64,000 bases of DNA from assembly GCF_014205135.1 (NCBI RefSeq), contig NZ_JACHMY010000001.1, forward strand, positions 8,821,109-8,885,108, in the 5' to 3' direction. A program made the translations under genes and the position numbers. Source of the DNA: Kribbella italica. Its GTDB lineage: Bacteria > Actinomycetota > Actinomycetes > Propionibacteriales > Kribbellaceae. The notes beneath the pieces are model-generated. The model was not told the DNA's origin. It searched no databases and worked only from the letters and a program-made list of their open reading frames with translations. Position 1 is the first letter of the stretch, and each line of letters begins with the position of its first letter. Shown in pieces: positions 36,088-45,057 of this stretch.

Positions 36088-36114
36088 GCTGACCCGGCCC
36101 CGGGCCGGGTCAGC
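36088..36114. terminator. Strong hairpin at the end of the sugar operon
   Basis: GCTGACCCGGCC and GGCCGGGTCAGC are perfect 12-bp arms around a 3-base loop. The hairpin includes the last gene's stop codon (36110-36112, minus strand). It probably ends transcription from both sides. Confidence 0.75.
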
Positions 36115-37732
36115 GTTCGACCAAGACGGCGGCGAACTTGGCCTGGCCGCGGCCCTGAGTGGTCTGGAGGCCGGCGTAGCTGGTGGTCGGGATCAACGTC
36201 GGATCTTCGGTCGCCAGGACCAGTTGGCCGTTGTCGTACAGCTCGAGTCTGCTGCCGGCGACGCGGAACGCAAGGCGATGTGCTTGTCCGGCGACGATGT
36301 CCGTGCTGGCTCCGGTGCCGGCGAGCTTGGTGTTGACGCCGTTGTCCATGACGCCGATGGCGTACTTGTTGCCCCAGGAGGCCACACCCGCATAGTAGTA
36401 ACTGTCGCGATCGGTGTAGCGGGCCAGCAGCACGTTGTCCCGGTCGCTGACAGCTTGGCTGAGCGGGGTGATCGTCGCGGTGATCGTGTAGTCGAGCACG
36501 TCGATCCGGACGTTGCCCTGCAGGGTCTGTGGGCGATCGGCCGGCGCGTTGCCCAGCGAGAGCGCGTGCCCGTCGCGGACCTCGAAGGACGCGCCGGTCG
36601 GGACGTGCCAGGCGTGGTTCATGCTCCACTTGGCCGGATCGACGATCTGCAGGTTGTTGCTCCAGATCGCCAGGTTGATCGTCTCGTTCCAGCCCGGCCG
36701 GTTGTTCTTGACGTTGTAGTACATGTAGCTGCGGCCTTGGTGCTCGACAATGAACTGGCGGTAGATCATCGCGTCCTCGGGCCCGTCGACGACGCCGAGG
36801 TCCAGTTCCATCGCGGCCCGGTCAAGCTGCCAGTTGATGCCGTCAGGAGAGGTCAGTCGGCCACCGCGGGACGGGTAGTCGGCCTGCCAGCCGACGATCC
36901 GTGTCTCGTAGGTGCCGTCGGACAGCTTCCGCACGTTGGGACCGCCGACTCCGAGCGATGCCCAGCCGCCGTCCTGCATAGGCCGGAGCAGGGGATTGGC
37001 GGGGTGTTTGGTCCACGGCCCGGCCGGGTTCGTGGCGGTCGCGTAACAGATGTACTCCGGTTCGCCGCCGGCCGACTTGATCATGCCGGCCGTATACCAC
37101 ATCTTCCACAGCCGCACGCCGCCGTCGTACAGCAGGGAGGAGTTGTAGATCCACCGGTCCTCCCAGGGCAGGGTCGAGGTCAGTACGACGCCGTGCTTGG
37201 TCCACGGCCCCTGGGGGTTCGCCGCCGAGGCATAGTGGATCGCCCCGTTCCCGTCGGCCGCGACTCCGAAGTAGGTCATGTGCCACCGGCCGCCCTGGTA
37301 CACCACGCTCGGCTGGTTGAGAGCATTGCTCTCCGTCGGAAGCGTCGGTCTGATCACCGGCTCGGTCGTTTTGGTCCACTGGCGTCCGTCCTGGCTGGTC
37401 GCGTAGCCGACACCGTGCAGCGAGCCGTACCACAGCTTGAACAGCGGCCCGCCACCTTCGCCGTAGACGAGGCACGGGTCCTGCAGCAGCGAACTCTCCC
37501 AGGCCAGGTCCTGTCGCATCACCACGCCTTGGCGTTGCCAGCCCGCGATCGGGCCGAAGTCGTCGCGCATCACCACGCTCGCTTTCGGGCCTTTTCCGGG
37601 GCGCCGCCCGGAGGCGGGCGGCTGGGGGTTCGGCGCCGCGGCGGCCGGCTGCACACCGGCCGCGATCACGGCGCCGGTGACCACGCCCGCGCTCCCACCG
37701 ATAAACCGGCGTCTGTTCAACCCATCGGTCAT
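36110..37732 (-). CDS. Tat-exported beta-propeller glycosidase-like protein
   Basis: 540 residues. Twin-arginine signal NRRRFIGGSAGVVTGAVIAA followed by an Ala-rich cleavage area. Residues ~60-350 repeat the blade pattern of five-bladed propeller glycosidases (GH43/GH130 type): LFKLWYGSLHGVGYATSQDG, HYASAANPQGPWTKHG, CYATATNPAGPWTKHP. Residues ~370-540 look like a concanavalin-type sugar-binding or DUF1080-like domain (LARYTDRDSYYYAG). Likely acts outside the cell on a glycan whose sugar is then imported by the same operon. ATG 37732 overlaps the upstream stop. Confidence 0.82.
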   Translation of the reverse strand: MTDGLNRRRFIGGSAGVVTGAVIAAGVQPAAAAPNPQPPASGRRPGKGPKASVVMRDDFGPIAGWQRQGVVMRQDLAWESSLLQDPCLVYGEGGGPLFKLWYGSLHGVGYATSQDGRQWTKTTEPVIRPTLPTESNALNQPSVVYQGGRWHMTYFGVAADGNGAIHYASAANPQGPWTKHGVVLTSTLPWEDRWIYNSSLLYDGGVRLWKMWYTAGMIKSAGGEPEYICYATATNPAGPWTKHPANPLLRPMQDGGWASLGVGGPNVRKLSDGTYETRIVGWQADYPSRGGRLTSPDGINWQLDRAAMELDLGVVDGPEDAMIYRQFIVEHQGRSYMYYNVKNNRPGWNETINLAIWSNNLQIVDPAKWSMNHAWHVPTGASFEVRDGHALSLGNAPADRPQTLQGNVRIDVLDYTITATITPLSQAVSDRDNVLLARYTDRDSYYYAGVASWGNKYAIGVMDNGVNTKLAGTGASTDIVAGQAHRLAFRVAGSRLELYDNGQLVLATEDPTLIPTTSYAGLQTTQGRGQAKFAAVLVER

Positions 37733-38709
37733 TGCTGTCTCCTCACGTCGACGAATGCTCCGTTTGCTTGCCATGAGTCCGCGGCGGCGATCACCACGGC
37801 AAGGTCATCCAGGCCGTCCTCGCCGGTCACCAGCGGATCGCGGGACTGCTGGATCGCCGCTGCCCAGTCGTCCACGATCGAGGCATGGCTGGCGTAGTAG
37901 TTCTCGCTGCCGAGCCGCTCGGCGCGATCGGGCGTCCAGAACGCGTAGCCGCCCTGGTGCTGCTCGTAGTCCACGACGACGTCGAGGCGGCCGGCGTCGC
38001 CGTACACGGTGGCCTCGGTCTGGTCCCAGGTCCCGGGGCTCTGCCAGGTGAGCAGGGAGTGCGCGACGACCCCGCTGTCGAGCTGAAGCGTCAGTGTCAG
38101 CGTTTCGTGCGAGGCGACGGCAGACACTGCGGTGACAGGTCCGGCGAGCTGCCGGATCAGGCTGACTTGGTGGGTGCCCTGGTCGAGCAGGATCCCACCT
38201 GCCGGTCCGGTGCCTTCCCGCCAGTCGCGCCGCCAGACTCCGCCGAGCTGGTAAGCCCGGGTGGAGCGAAGCGCAAGGGTCTCGCCGATCGCGCCGTCGT
38301 CCAGCAGTGAACGCGCCTGCTGGACGGCCTTCAGATGCGGGTAGTTCTCGGCGACCGCCAGTACGACGCCGGCCGCGCGGGCGGCGTCGACGATCCGGCG
38401 GGCGTCCTCGATCGTGGTGGCAATCGGCTTCTCGACCAGCACATGCCGGCCGTGTTCGATGGCCGCGAGCGCGACGTCGGTATGGAGGTGATGCGGCACC
38501 CGGATATCGACCGCATCGACGTCGTCCAATGCATCTCCCAAGGCCCCGAACGCCCGAGCCTTGCTGTGCTTCGCCACCGCCGCGGCCCGGTCCGGATCCG
38601 GATCGACGACCGCGACGAGCTCGGTCCCGGTCAAGCCCGGGTAGATGTCACGGGCAACGATCTCTCCGATGGCGCCGGCCCCGGCCAGTGCCACTCTGAT
38701 CGCGTTCAT
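37729..38709 (-). CDS. Gfo/Idh/MocA-family dehydrogenase
   Basis: 326 residues: NAD(P) loop VALAGAGAIGEIVARDIY, catalytic lysine motif HVLVEKPIAT, and LLDQGTHQVSLIRQLAG with the His of the active site. Oxidises or epimerises sugars or inositols. Overlaps the permease and the propeller gene by 4 bases each. Confidence 0.93.
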   Translation of the reverse strand: MNAIRVALAGAGAIGEIVARDIYPGLTGTELVAVVDPDPDRAAAVAKHSKARAFGALGDALDDVDAVDIRVPHHLHTDVALAAIEHGRHVLVEKPIATTIEDARRIVDAARAAGVVLAVAENYPHLKAVQQARSLLDDGAIGETLALRSTRAYQLGGVWRRDWREGTGPAGGILLDQGTHQVSLIRQLAGPVTAVSAVASHETLTLTLQLDSGVVAHSLLTWQSPGTWDQTEATVYGDAGRLDVVVDYEQHQGGYAFWTPDRAERLGSENYYASHASIVDDWAAAIQQSRDPLVTGEDGLDDLAVVIAAADSWQANGAFVDVRRQQ

Positions 38710-39719
38710 CGTTGTTTCCTCTCCGACGATCGCGCTCGGAGCCGATCGGTCACGATGGCAATCGCCAGCACCGCGCCCAGCACGATCTGCTGGTAGTAGG
38801 GGGAGACGTGCAGGATCACCAGGCCGCTGTTGATGCAGACCAGGAGAATGGCGCCGAAACCGACACCGAGCACCCGGCCGATGCCACCGGTCAGGCTGAT
38901 CCCGCCGATCACCGCGGCCGCGATCGCGTACAGCTCCCAGCCGGTGCCGATGCTCGGCTGGCCTACTCCCAGTCGCCCGGCGACCATCACCCCGACGGCC
39001 GCGGCGCAGGTGCTGCTGACCACGTAGGTCAGGATGATCCGCCGATTAGTGCGGATACCGGCCAGCCGGGCTGCCTCGGCGTTCCCGCCGACCGCATACA
39101 CCTGACGTCCGGGATAGGTACGCTCCAGGAACAGCCAGGCGATCACGCAGGCCACCGCGAAGATGAGCGTCGGCAACGGGACTCCGGCCACGCGCAACTG
39201 GGCCAGGTCGGTGAAGGCGGTACCGATGCCGTCGATCGGGAAGCCTGCCGTGATCGCCAGCGCCGCACCGCGGGCCATCACCAAGGTGACCAGCGTGGTG
39301 ACGAACGGCGGTACGCCGATCGCGGTCACCGCGAACCCGTGGACGAGCCCGATCGCCACCCCCGTCAGCAGCGCCGCGGCGATCGCGACCGAGCCCGGCA
39401 GTCCGGCATGAACGTTCAGCCACGCCGACCAGACGGCGGAGAAGGCGACAACCGATCCGACGGACAGGTCGATGCCACCGGTCAGCATGACGAAGCTGAC
39501 GCCGAGTGCCAGCAGGCCGTACTGTGCGAGGTCGACGCCCATCGTCTGCAGGTTGGCGGTACTGGCGAAGTTGCCGCTGGCGGTGGAAAAGACGACGAAG
39601 AGTACGACGACGGCGGCGATGACCCCCACTTCTTGACCGCGCAGGAACCGGGTCACCGCAGTACCCGGTGGTGGCTCGGAGTCATCGAGCCGCTGCTGAA
39701 CGGTCGGTGATTGGGTCAT
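38706..39719 (-). CDS. Sugar ABC transporter permease (RbsC-like)
   Basis: 337 residues with about 8-10 membrane helices and the branched-family motifs VMLTGGIDLSVGSVVAFSAV, YAVGGNAEAARLAGI (EAA-like loop contacting the ATPase) and AAVIGGISLTGGIGRVLGV. ATG 39719 overlaps the ATPase stop. Confidence 0.95.
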   Translation of the reverse strand: MTQSPTVQQRLDDSEPPPGTAVTRFLRGQEVGVIAAVVVLFVVFSTASGNFASTANLQTMGVDLAQYGLLALGVSFVMLTGGIDLSVGSVVAFSAVWSAWLNVHAGLPGSVAIAAALLTGVAIGLVHGFAVTAIGVPPFVTTLVTLVMARGAALAITAGFPIDGIGTAFTDLAQLRVAGVPLPTLIFAVACVIAWLFLERTYPGRQVYAVGGNAEAARLAGIRTNRRIILTYVVSSTCAAAVGVMVAGRLGVGQPSIGTGWELYAIAAAVIGGISLTGGIGRVLGVGFGAILLVCINSGLVILHVSPYYQQIVLGAVLAIAIVTDRLRARSSERKQR

Positions 39720-41221
39720 CGCGCTGCTCCTGGGAACTGGTTGGCGGCCGTCATCAAGGCGTGCTTGCTGTACGAGGCGCGATCGACCGTGGTGACCAGC
39801 CGGCCGCGGGCCAGCACCGCGATCCGATGGGTGAGCTGCATCAGTTCCTCGAGCTCCGACGACGCGACCACGACGGCGGCGCCCTGAGCCGCCGCCTGCT
39901 CGATCAACCGGTAGATCTCCGCCTTCGCCCCGACGTCGACGCCCCGGGTGGGGTCGTCCAGGAGCAACAGCTTCGGCTTGGTGGCGAACCAGCGACCGAA
40001 GATCGCTCGCTGCTGGTTGCCGCCCGACAACGTGCTGACGGGCTGGTCCAACGAGGCACAACGGACCCGGACCGATCGGCGCAGTTCGTCGGTGAACCGG
40101 CGCTCCGACCGCGGCGACAACCCGAATCGCCACCGCGCCAGGCTCGGCAGGGCCGCCAGCGACATGTTCCACCGGACCGAAGCGCCGGGCAGCAGCGACT
40201 GGCGCTTGCGGTCCTCGGGAATCAGACCCACTCCGGCCGCGACGGCGTCCGCCGGATGACGCGGTGCGTAGTCGGTTCCGCCGAGCCGCATCGATCCGCC
40301 GGTCGCCGGGATCGAACCCATCAAGGTGTGGATCAGCCGGCTGCGGCCCGAGCCCATCAGCCCGGCCACGCCGAGGATCTCGCCGCGCCGTGCGGTCAGG
40401 TCGATCGGGCCGAGGCCGGGGGCGGTCAGCCCGCTCACCTGCAGCATCGGCTCCGGCTGACCGGCGATGGCCGGCAACTCGCCGACCAGTTCGGTCAGCT
40501 CCACTCCGACCATGGCGCGGACGATCGCGTCCTGGGTGGCCTGCCGCGGTTCGAGATTTGCCACCACGCGGCCGTTGCGCAGGACAACGACCCGGTCGGC
40601 GACCTGTTGCACCTCGTCCAGCCGGTGCCCGATGAAGATGACGATCTTGCCCTGCGCTGCCAGCTCCCGGGCGAGGTCGAGCACGCGCTGCGACTCGATC
40701 GGCCCGAGTGCCGAGGTCGGCTCGTCCAGCACCAGGACCGACGGCTCCCGGCCGAGGGCCTTGGCGATCTCGACCAGTTGTTGCTGCGCCACCGACAAGG
40801 CGGACAGTCGCTGGTGCACGGGCACGGTGAAGTGCAGCCGGTCCAGCAGAGCCGTCGCCGTACGCTCCGTCTCCTGCCGGTCGAAGATCACCCGGCGGGT
40901 ACCGGTCCGGCGATTCAGCATCAGGTTCTCAGCGGCCGACAGCTGGCCGACCAGCGGAAACTCCTGGGAAACCGTGGCCACGCCGAGTGCCTGTGCGTGG
41001 GCCGGATCGCCGGGGGTGAGGGCGGTGCCGTTGATCCTGACCACCCCCGCTGTCGGCGAGGTCATACCGGTGATGATCCTGACCAGGGTCGACTTGCCGG
41101 CGCCGTTCTCTCCCACCAACGCGACGACTTCACCGCCGCGCAACCGAAGGTCTGCCACGTTCAGCACTTCGGTCTGCCCGAAGGTCTTGCGAATGCCGAC
41201 CACCTGGACCGAGGCGGTCAC
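39716..41221 (-). CDS. Sugar ABC transporter ATPase (RbsA-like, double domain)
   Basis: 501 residues with two ABC domains. Domain 1: Walker A GENGAGKST, signature LSVAQQQLVEIAKAL, Walker B VLVLDEPTSAL. Domain 2: degenerate Walker A GLMGSGRSRL, signature LSGGNQQRAIFGRW, Walker B LLLLDDPTRGVDVG. This is the usual RbsA/XylG layout. Confidence 0.96.
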   Translation of the reverse strand: MTASVQVVGIRKTFGQTEVLNVADLRLRGGEVVALVGENGAGKSTLVRIITGMTSPTAGVVRINGTALTPGDPAHAQALGVATVSQEFPLVGQLSAAENLMLNRRTGTRRVIFDRQETERTATALLDRLHFTVPVHQRLSALSVAQQQLVEIAKALGREPSVLVLDEPTSALGPIESQRVLDLARELAAQGKIVIFIGHRLDEVQQVADRVVVLRNGRVVANLEPRQATQDAIVRAMVGVELTELVGELPAIAGQPEPMLQVSGLTAPGLGPIDLTARRGEILGVAGLMGSGRSRLIHTLMGSIPATGGSMRLGGTDYAPRHPADAVAAGVGLIPEDRKRQSLLPGASVRWNMSLAALPSLARWRFGLSPRSERRFTDELRRSVRVRCASLDQPVSTLSGGNQQRAIFGRWFATKPKLLLLDDPTRGVDVGAKAEIYRLIEQAAAQGAAVVVASSELEELMQLTHRIAVLARGRLVTTVDRASYSKHALMTAANQFPGAAR

Positions 41222-42342
41222 TTGGTGCTCACGCCCAGTTGCTGCAGATCGCCCAGGTACTGATCGAGATTCGCCTTCGTCACCAAGCCGATTCCCGAAC
41301 TCAGCGTCGACGCCCCGTCCTGATCGGCCAGGAACGGTTGCAGCAACTGCCGGGTCGCGTCCTCGCCGAGCACCTTCATGGCGGTCAGCAGATAGACCCC
41401 CATGTAGCCCTGCTGGTACGGCCGCTGCAGGATCATCGCCTGGATCACGCCCTCGCGGACGAACTCGACCGTCTTCGGCTCTGCGTCGTCGGCCACCACG
41501 ACGACCGATCCCGACTTCCCGGCCGCCTTGATCGCCTGGCCGGCGGCCGGTCCGTCGTACGACCAGACGGTGTACATGCCGGACAGCCCGGGGTTGGCTT
41601 GCAGGGCGGTCTGCGCGTTGGACAAGGCTTTCGCGGGATCGGCGTCGTCGTTGAGGGTGTCGACGATCTTGATGTCGGTGCCCTCGAGTGCCTGCTTGAA
41701 GCCAGCCACGCGCTGCACGGCGTTGGACGCGGTCAGCGAACCGGTGAGGATCGCCACCTCGCCCTTGCCGCCCAGGAGGGTTTTCATCGCCTCACCGGCC
41801 TGTCGGCCGGCCTCGGTGTTCGGAGTGCCCAGGTAGATCACGGGGGAGCTGGTCCCGGACAGGGCCGAGTCGATCGCGACCACCCCGATGCCGGCCTTCA
41901 GTGCCGCGTTGACGGGTCCCTTGACGGCGGACGGATCGACCGCCGACAGCGAGTAGCCGTCGATCTTGTCGGAGCGCAACGTGTCGAGGATCGACAACTG
42001 CTGGTTGAGGTCGCCACCGGTCGGGGCCTGGAAGGTCGCCTGGACGCCCAGCTTGGCCGCGGCGTTCTGCATCCCTTTCTGGCCTTCGGTCCAGAACGCC
42101 GACGGGTTGTTGATCACCATCGCGACCCGCACCTTGCTGAGGTCCTTGCCCTGCAGGGCGGTGGTGATCTTCTCCTCGACTTGTTGCAACGGAGCGTCGT
42201 TGAAGTCGACCGATCCTTGCAGCTCCGGCATCGTCCGGCTGGCAGCGGGCGCGTCCTCTCCGGCCTTGCTGCACGCCGGCAGCAGAAGCGTGGCGACAGC
42301 CAGCAGCACCACACCGGACTTCGCGACAGCGATCCTCGGCAT
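41218..42342 (-). CDS. Sugar-binding lipoprotein of ABC importer (RbsB-like)
   Basis: 374 residues. Lipoprotein signal with lipobox LLPACS at residues ~21-26. Periplasmic-binding-protein type 1 fold: VRVAMVINNPSAFWTEGQKG, GIGVVAIDSALSGTSSPVIY and AEPKTVEFVREGVIQAMILQ. First gene of the five-gene operon; the operator at 42385-42400 lies in its promoter. Confidence 0.95.
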   Translation of the reverse strand: MPRIAVAKSGVVLLAVATLLLPACSKAGEDAPAASRTMPELQGSVDFNDAPLQQVEEKITTALQGKDLSKVRVAMVINNPSAFWTEGQKGMQNAAAKLGVQATFQAPTGGDLNQQLSILDTLRSDKIDGYSLSAVDPSAVKGPVNAALKAGIGVVAIDSALSGTSSPVIYLGTPNTEAGRQAGEAMKTLLGGKGEVAILTGSLTASNAVQRVAGFKQALEGTDIKIVDTLNDDADPAKALSNAQTALQANPGLSGMYTVWSYDGPAAGQAIKAAGKSGSVVVVADDAEPKTVEFVREGVIQAMILQRPYQQGYMGVYLLTAMKVLGEDATRQLLQPFLADQDGASTLSSGIGLVTKANLDQYLGDLQQLGVSTK

Positions 42343-42384
42343 CTCATTCTCCTTGGTCGTGGAAACGCCCCTGCCGGATGTATA

Positions 42385-42400
42385 GTCTGTTTAATCAGAC
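42385..42400. promoter_or_regulatory. Operator GTCTG-T-TTAA-T-CAGAC between divergent operons
   Basis: A 16-bp inverted repeat with perfect 5-bp arms between the sugar importer operon and the GntR regulator. It keeps the TGTTTAATCA core of the elements at 22.8 and 29.1 kb. Confidence 0.7.
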
Positions 42401-42499
42401 TTTTGCAAGAGTTCGGTGCACTGTTGTCTCGGTCCGAGCGGTGCCGGGAGGTAACGTCAAAGCCCGCAGAGTTGACGCAACGAAGTTCAGGAGCACTGG

Positions 42500-43228
42500 A
42501 TGACAGATCCCGCAGACCCGGGTCCGCGGTCGCGCGGCCTGCACGGCCGCATCGTCGACGCCATCGGGCAACGCATCGCGCACGGCGACCTTCCGGTCGG
42601 CGGTGTCGTCTCGCCGGAGCAGGTGGAGGCGGAGTACGCGGTCTCCCGCTCGGTCGTTCGGGAGGCGTTGCGGACGCTGGAGGTGCTTGGCATGGTCCGG
42701 CCGCGGCACAAGGTCGGCACCACCGTTCAGCCACAGACCGCCTGGGCACTGCTTGATCCGCAGGTGATCGGCTGGCGGTCGGACGGGCCGGACGCCGATC
42801 GTCAGCTGTCCGAGCTGCTGGCCCTGCGGGAAGCTGTCGAGCCGGTTGCCGCGAGTATGGCCGCGCGCGAGGCGGCGGAGAATCTGGCCGACCGGCTGAG
42901 TGGCCAGTTGCAGCAGATGCGGGAGGCCTACGAGACACGGAACCGGTCCGCTTTCGTCACCGCCGACACGAGTTTTCATCGCACGATGCTGGCGGGCTCG
43001 AACAACGCCGTACTGAGTCAGCTGGTCCAGACGTTGCTCGCCACCCTGCACGCGCGGTACTCCGATCGCCACCAGCTCTTCACCGATGACACTCCGGCCT
43101 CCCTGCAGCGGCACGAGCGGGTCGTCGAAGCGATCGCGGCCCGCGACTCCAAGGCGGCCGAAGCAGCGGCGACAGCACTGGTCCGGGCCTCGAGGGTCGA
43201 GGTCCTTGGGCCGGACGGGGCGCAGTGA
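42500..43228 (+). CDS. GntR-family regulator, FadR/FCD type
   Basis: 242 residues. N-terminal winged helix: IVDAIGQRIAHGDLPVGGVV, VSRSVVREALRTLEVLGMVR; C-terminal all-helical FCD ligand domain with metal-type ligands in LLALREAVEPVAA, FHRTMLAGSNN and SLQRHERVVEAIAARD. Such proteins respond to sugar acids. Divergent from the importer operon and first in an operon with idnO- and idnD-like genes. Confidence 0.94.
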   Translation: MTDPADPGPRSRGLHGRIVDAIGQRIAHGDLPVGGVVSPEQVEAEYAVSRSVVREALRTLEVLGMVRPRHKVGTTVQPQTAWALLDPQVIGWRSDGPDADRQLSELLALREAVEPVAASMAAREAAENLADRLSGQLQQMREAYETRNRSAFVTADTSFHRTMLAGSNNAVLSQLVQTLLATLHARYSDRHQLFTDDTPASLQRHERVVEAIAARDSKAAEAAATALVRASRVEVLGPDGAQ

Positions 43229-43995
43229 TGTTCAGCCTGGCCGGGCGGTTGGCGGTGGTCACCGGTTCGAGCCGCGGCATCGGGCTCGGCATCGCCCGGG
43301 GCTATCTGTCGGTTGGAGCAAAAGTCGTCCTGAACGGTCGCGACCTGCACCGGCTGGAGAAGGCCGCCGCTGCACTGCGCGGAGAACCAGGTGTCGCCGC
43401 CGCCGCCGTCCAGGTGGCCGCTTTCGACGTAGTCGACGAGGCGGCGGTTGTCCGGGCCGCCGAGGAGATCGTCGCTGCCCATGGCTGTCCGGACATCCTG
43501 GTGAACAATGCGGGAATTCAGGTCCGCGGCGCGCTGACCGAGCTGCCCGCGGAGGACTGGCGGCGTGTCGTCGACGTCAACCTGACCAGCGCATTCGTCG
43601 TCGGCCGGACCTTCGCGCGGTACATGCTGGCCCGCGGCAGCGGCAAGATCGTCAACATCTGCTCGGTGCAGAACCAGTTGGTGCGACCGTCCACAGCGCC
43701 GTACGCGGCGGCCAAGAACGGTCTCGGCGGATTGACGCAAAGCATGTGCGCCGAGTGGGCCCCACGTGGCTTGCAGGTCAACGGGCTGGCTCCCGGCTAT
43801 TTGGACACCGACCTCAACGCCTCGCTGGTCACCGATCCCGAGTTCAGCAGCTGGATCACCAAACGCACGCCGGCCGGCCGATGGGGGCAGGTGGACGACA
43901 TCGTCGGACCGGCGATCTGGCTAGCCTCGGCAGCGTCGGACTTCGTCAACGGCCAGATCATCTATGTCGACGGTGGCCTGACGGCGGTGATCTGA
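43228..43995 (+). CDS. idnO: SDR, gluconate 5-dehydrogenase-like
   Basis: 255 residues. Close to IdnO/Gno enzymes: FSLAGRLAVVTGSSRGIGLG at the N-terminus, NICSVQNQLVRPSTAPYAAA with catalytic Tyr and Lys (YAAAK), ITKRTPAGRWG and ASDFVNGQIIYVDGG at the end. Would interconvert 5-ketogluconate and gluconate. ATG 43228 shares its A with the regulator's stop (TGATG); GTG 43225 is an alternative start. Confidence 0.9.
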   Translation: MFSLAGRLAVVTGSSRGIGLGIARGYLSVGAKVVLNGRDLHRLEKAAAALRGEPGVAAAAVQVAAFDVVDEAAVVRAAEEIVAAHGCPDILVNNAGIQVRGALTELPAEDWRRVVDVNLTSAFVVGRTFARYMLARGSGKIVNICSVQNQLVRPSTAPYAAAKNGLGGLTQSMCAEWAPRGLQVNGLAPGYLDTDLNASLVTDPEFSSWITKRTPAGRWGQVDDIVGPAIWLASAASDFVNGQIIYVDGGLTAVI

Positions 43996-45057
43996 GTGAA
44001 CACCAAGGCGTTGGTCGTCACGAGTCCGGGCGTACTGACCATCGAGGACCGGCCAGTACCGGTCGCGCGGCCGGACCAGGCCGTGGTGCGGGTCGTGTTC
44101 GGCGGAATCTGCGGCTCCGACCTGCACTACTGGCGTTCCGGCCGGGTGGGGGAGTCGGTACTGCGAGCTCCGATGGTGCTGGGTCACGAGATCGCCGGGG
44201 TCGTCGAGCAGTCCGCCGCGGATGGATCGGGACCAGCGGCCGGAAGCCGCGTCGTGGTACATCCCGCTCAGGTCTGCCTCGATTGCGACCTGTGTGCGCG
44301 AGGCGACCAGCACCTGTGCGAGAACCTTCGCTACCTCGGCAGCGCTGCCCGCGATCCGCACACCGACGGAGGTTTCATCGAGCGGATGGTGGTCCCGGCG
44401 CTGCGGCTGGTGCCGATCCCGGACGCCCTTGACCTGCGGACGGCGGCCCTCGCTGAGCCGGCGTCCGTCGTACTGCATGGGTTGCGGCGGCTTGAACGGC
44501 TAGGACAGCGCATCGAGGGCCGCGACGTGCTGGTGACCGGAGCCGGACCGATCGGACTGCTCGCAGTTGCTCTCACGCACGCCGCGAACGCGCGGACCGT
44601 GACGGTGACCGACCTTCACGACCAGCCGCTGGAACTCGCGCTGCGGATCGGTGCGACCGAGACCGTCCGCGCCGACCAGGCCGGTCCGGTCCCCACCGTC
44701 GATGTCGTCGTCGAGTCGTCGGGATCACCGGCAGCGGTCGCGGTGGCGCTCGAGGCGTTGCGCCCCGGCGGCGCGATCGTGAACCTCGGCCACCTTCCGC
44801 CCCACGGCGTCACCGCCCCGCTGCACCTCACGGTGACCAGAGAACTCACCATGACCGGTTCGAGCCGCTTCTACTCCGAGCTGCCCGACGCGCTCGCGAT
44901 CATCGCCGACCGTCCTGACCTCTTCTCGCCGGTCGTCACCGCCGTCTTCCCACTCGACGACGCCGAAGCAGCCTTCCACGAAGCCGCCGACCCATCCCGC
45001 TCCAGCAAGGTCCTGCTCGCCTTCACCGCTGCCGAGCCGAACATCAGCCCATCCTGA
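43996..45057 (+). CDS. idnD: Zinc alcohol dehydrogenase, L-idonate 5-dehydrogenase-like
   Basis: 353 residues. Catalytic Zn region GGICGSDLHYW and VLGHEIAG; structural Zn with four Cys in CLDCDLCARGDQHLC; NAD domain VLVTGAGPIGLLAVAL. The N-terminal stretch is typical of IdnD. It would oxidise L-idonate to 5-ketogluconate, the step before IdnO. GTG 43996 directly follows the previous stop. Overlaps a minus-strand relic by 14 bases at the end. Confidence 0.9.
   Translation: MNTKALVVTSPGVLTIEDRPVPVARPDQAVVRVVFGGICGSDLHYWRSGRVGESVLRAPMVLGHEIAGVVEQSAADGSGPAAGSRVVVHPAQVCLDCDLCARGDQHLCENLRYLGSAARDPHTDGGFIERMVVPALRLVPIPDALDLRTAALAEPASVVLHGLRRLERLGQRIEGRDVLVTGAGPIGLLAVALTHAANARTVTVTDLHDQPLELALRIGATETVRADQAGPVPTVDVVVESSGSPAAVAVALEALRPGGAIVNLGHLPPHGVTAPLHLTVTRELTMTGSSRFYSELPDALAIIADRPDLFSPVVTAVFPLDDAEAAFHEAADPSRSSKVLLAFTAAEPNISPS

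Noticed and set aside
36224..37897. 557-codon plus-strand frame
   Set aside because: Antisense to the Tat-exported propeller gene; composition is typical of a shadow frame and no domain is seen.
39668..41263. 531-codon plus-strand frame
   Set aside because: Antisense to the RbsA-like ATPase with both Walker motifs; no protein family features.
41239..42756. 505-codon plus-strand frame
   Set aside because: Antisense to the sugar-binding lipoprotein and overlapping the GntR start; shadow.
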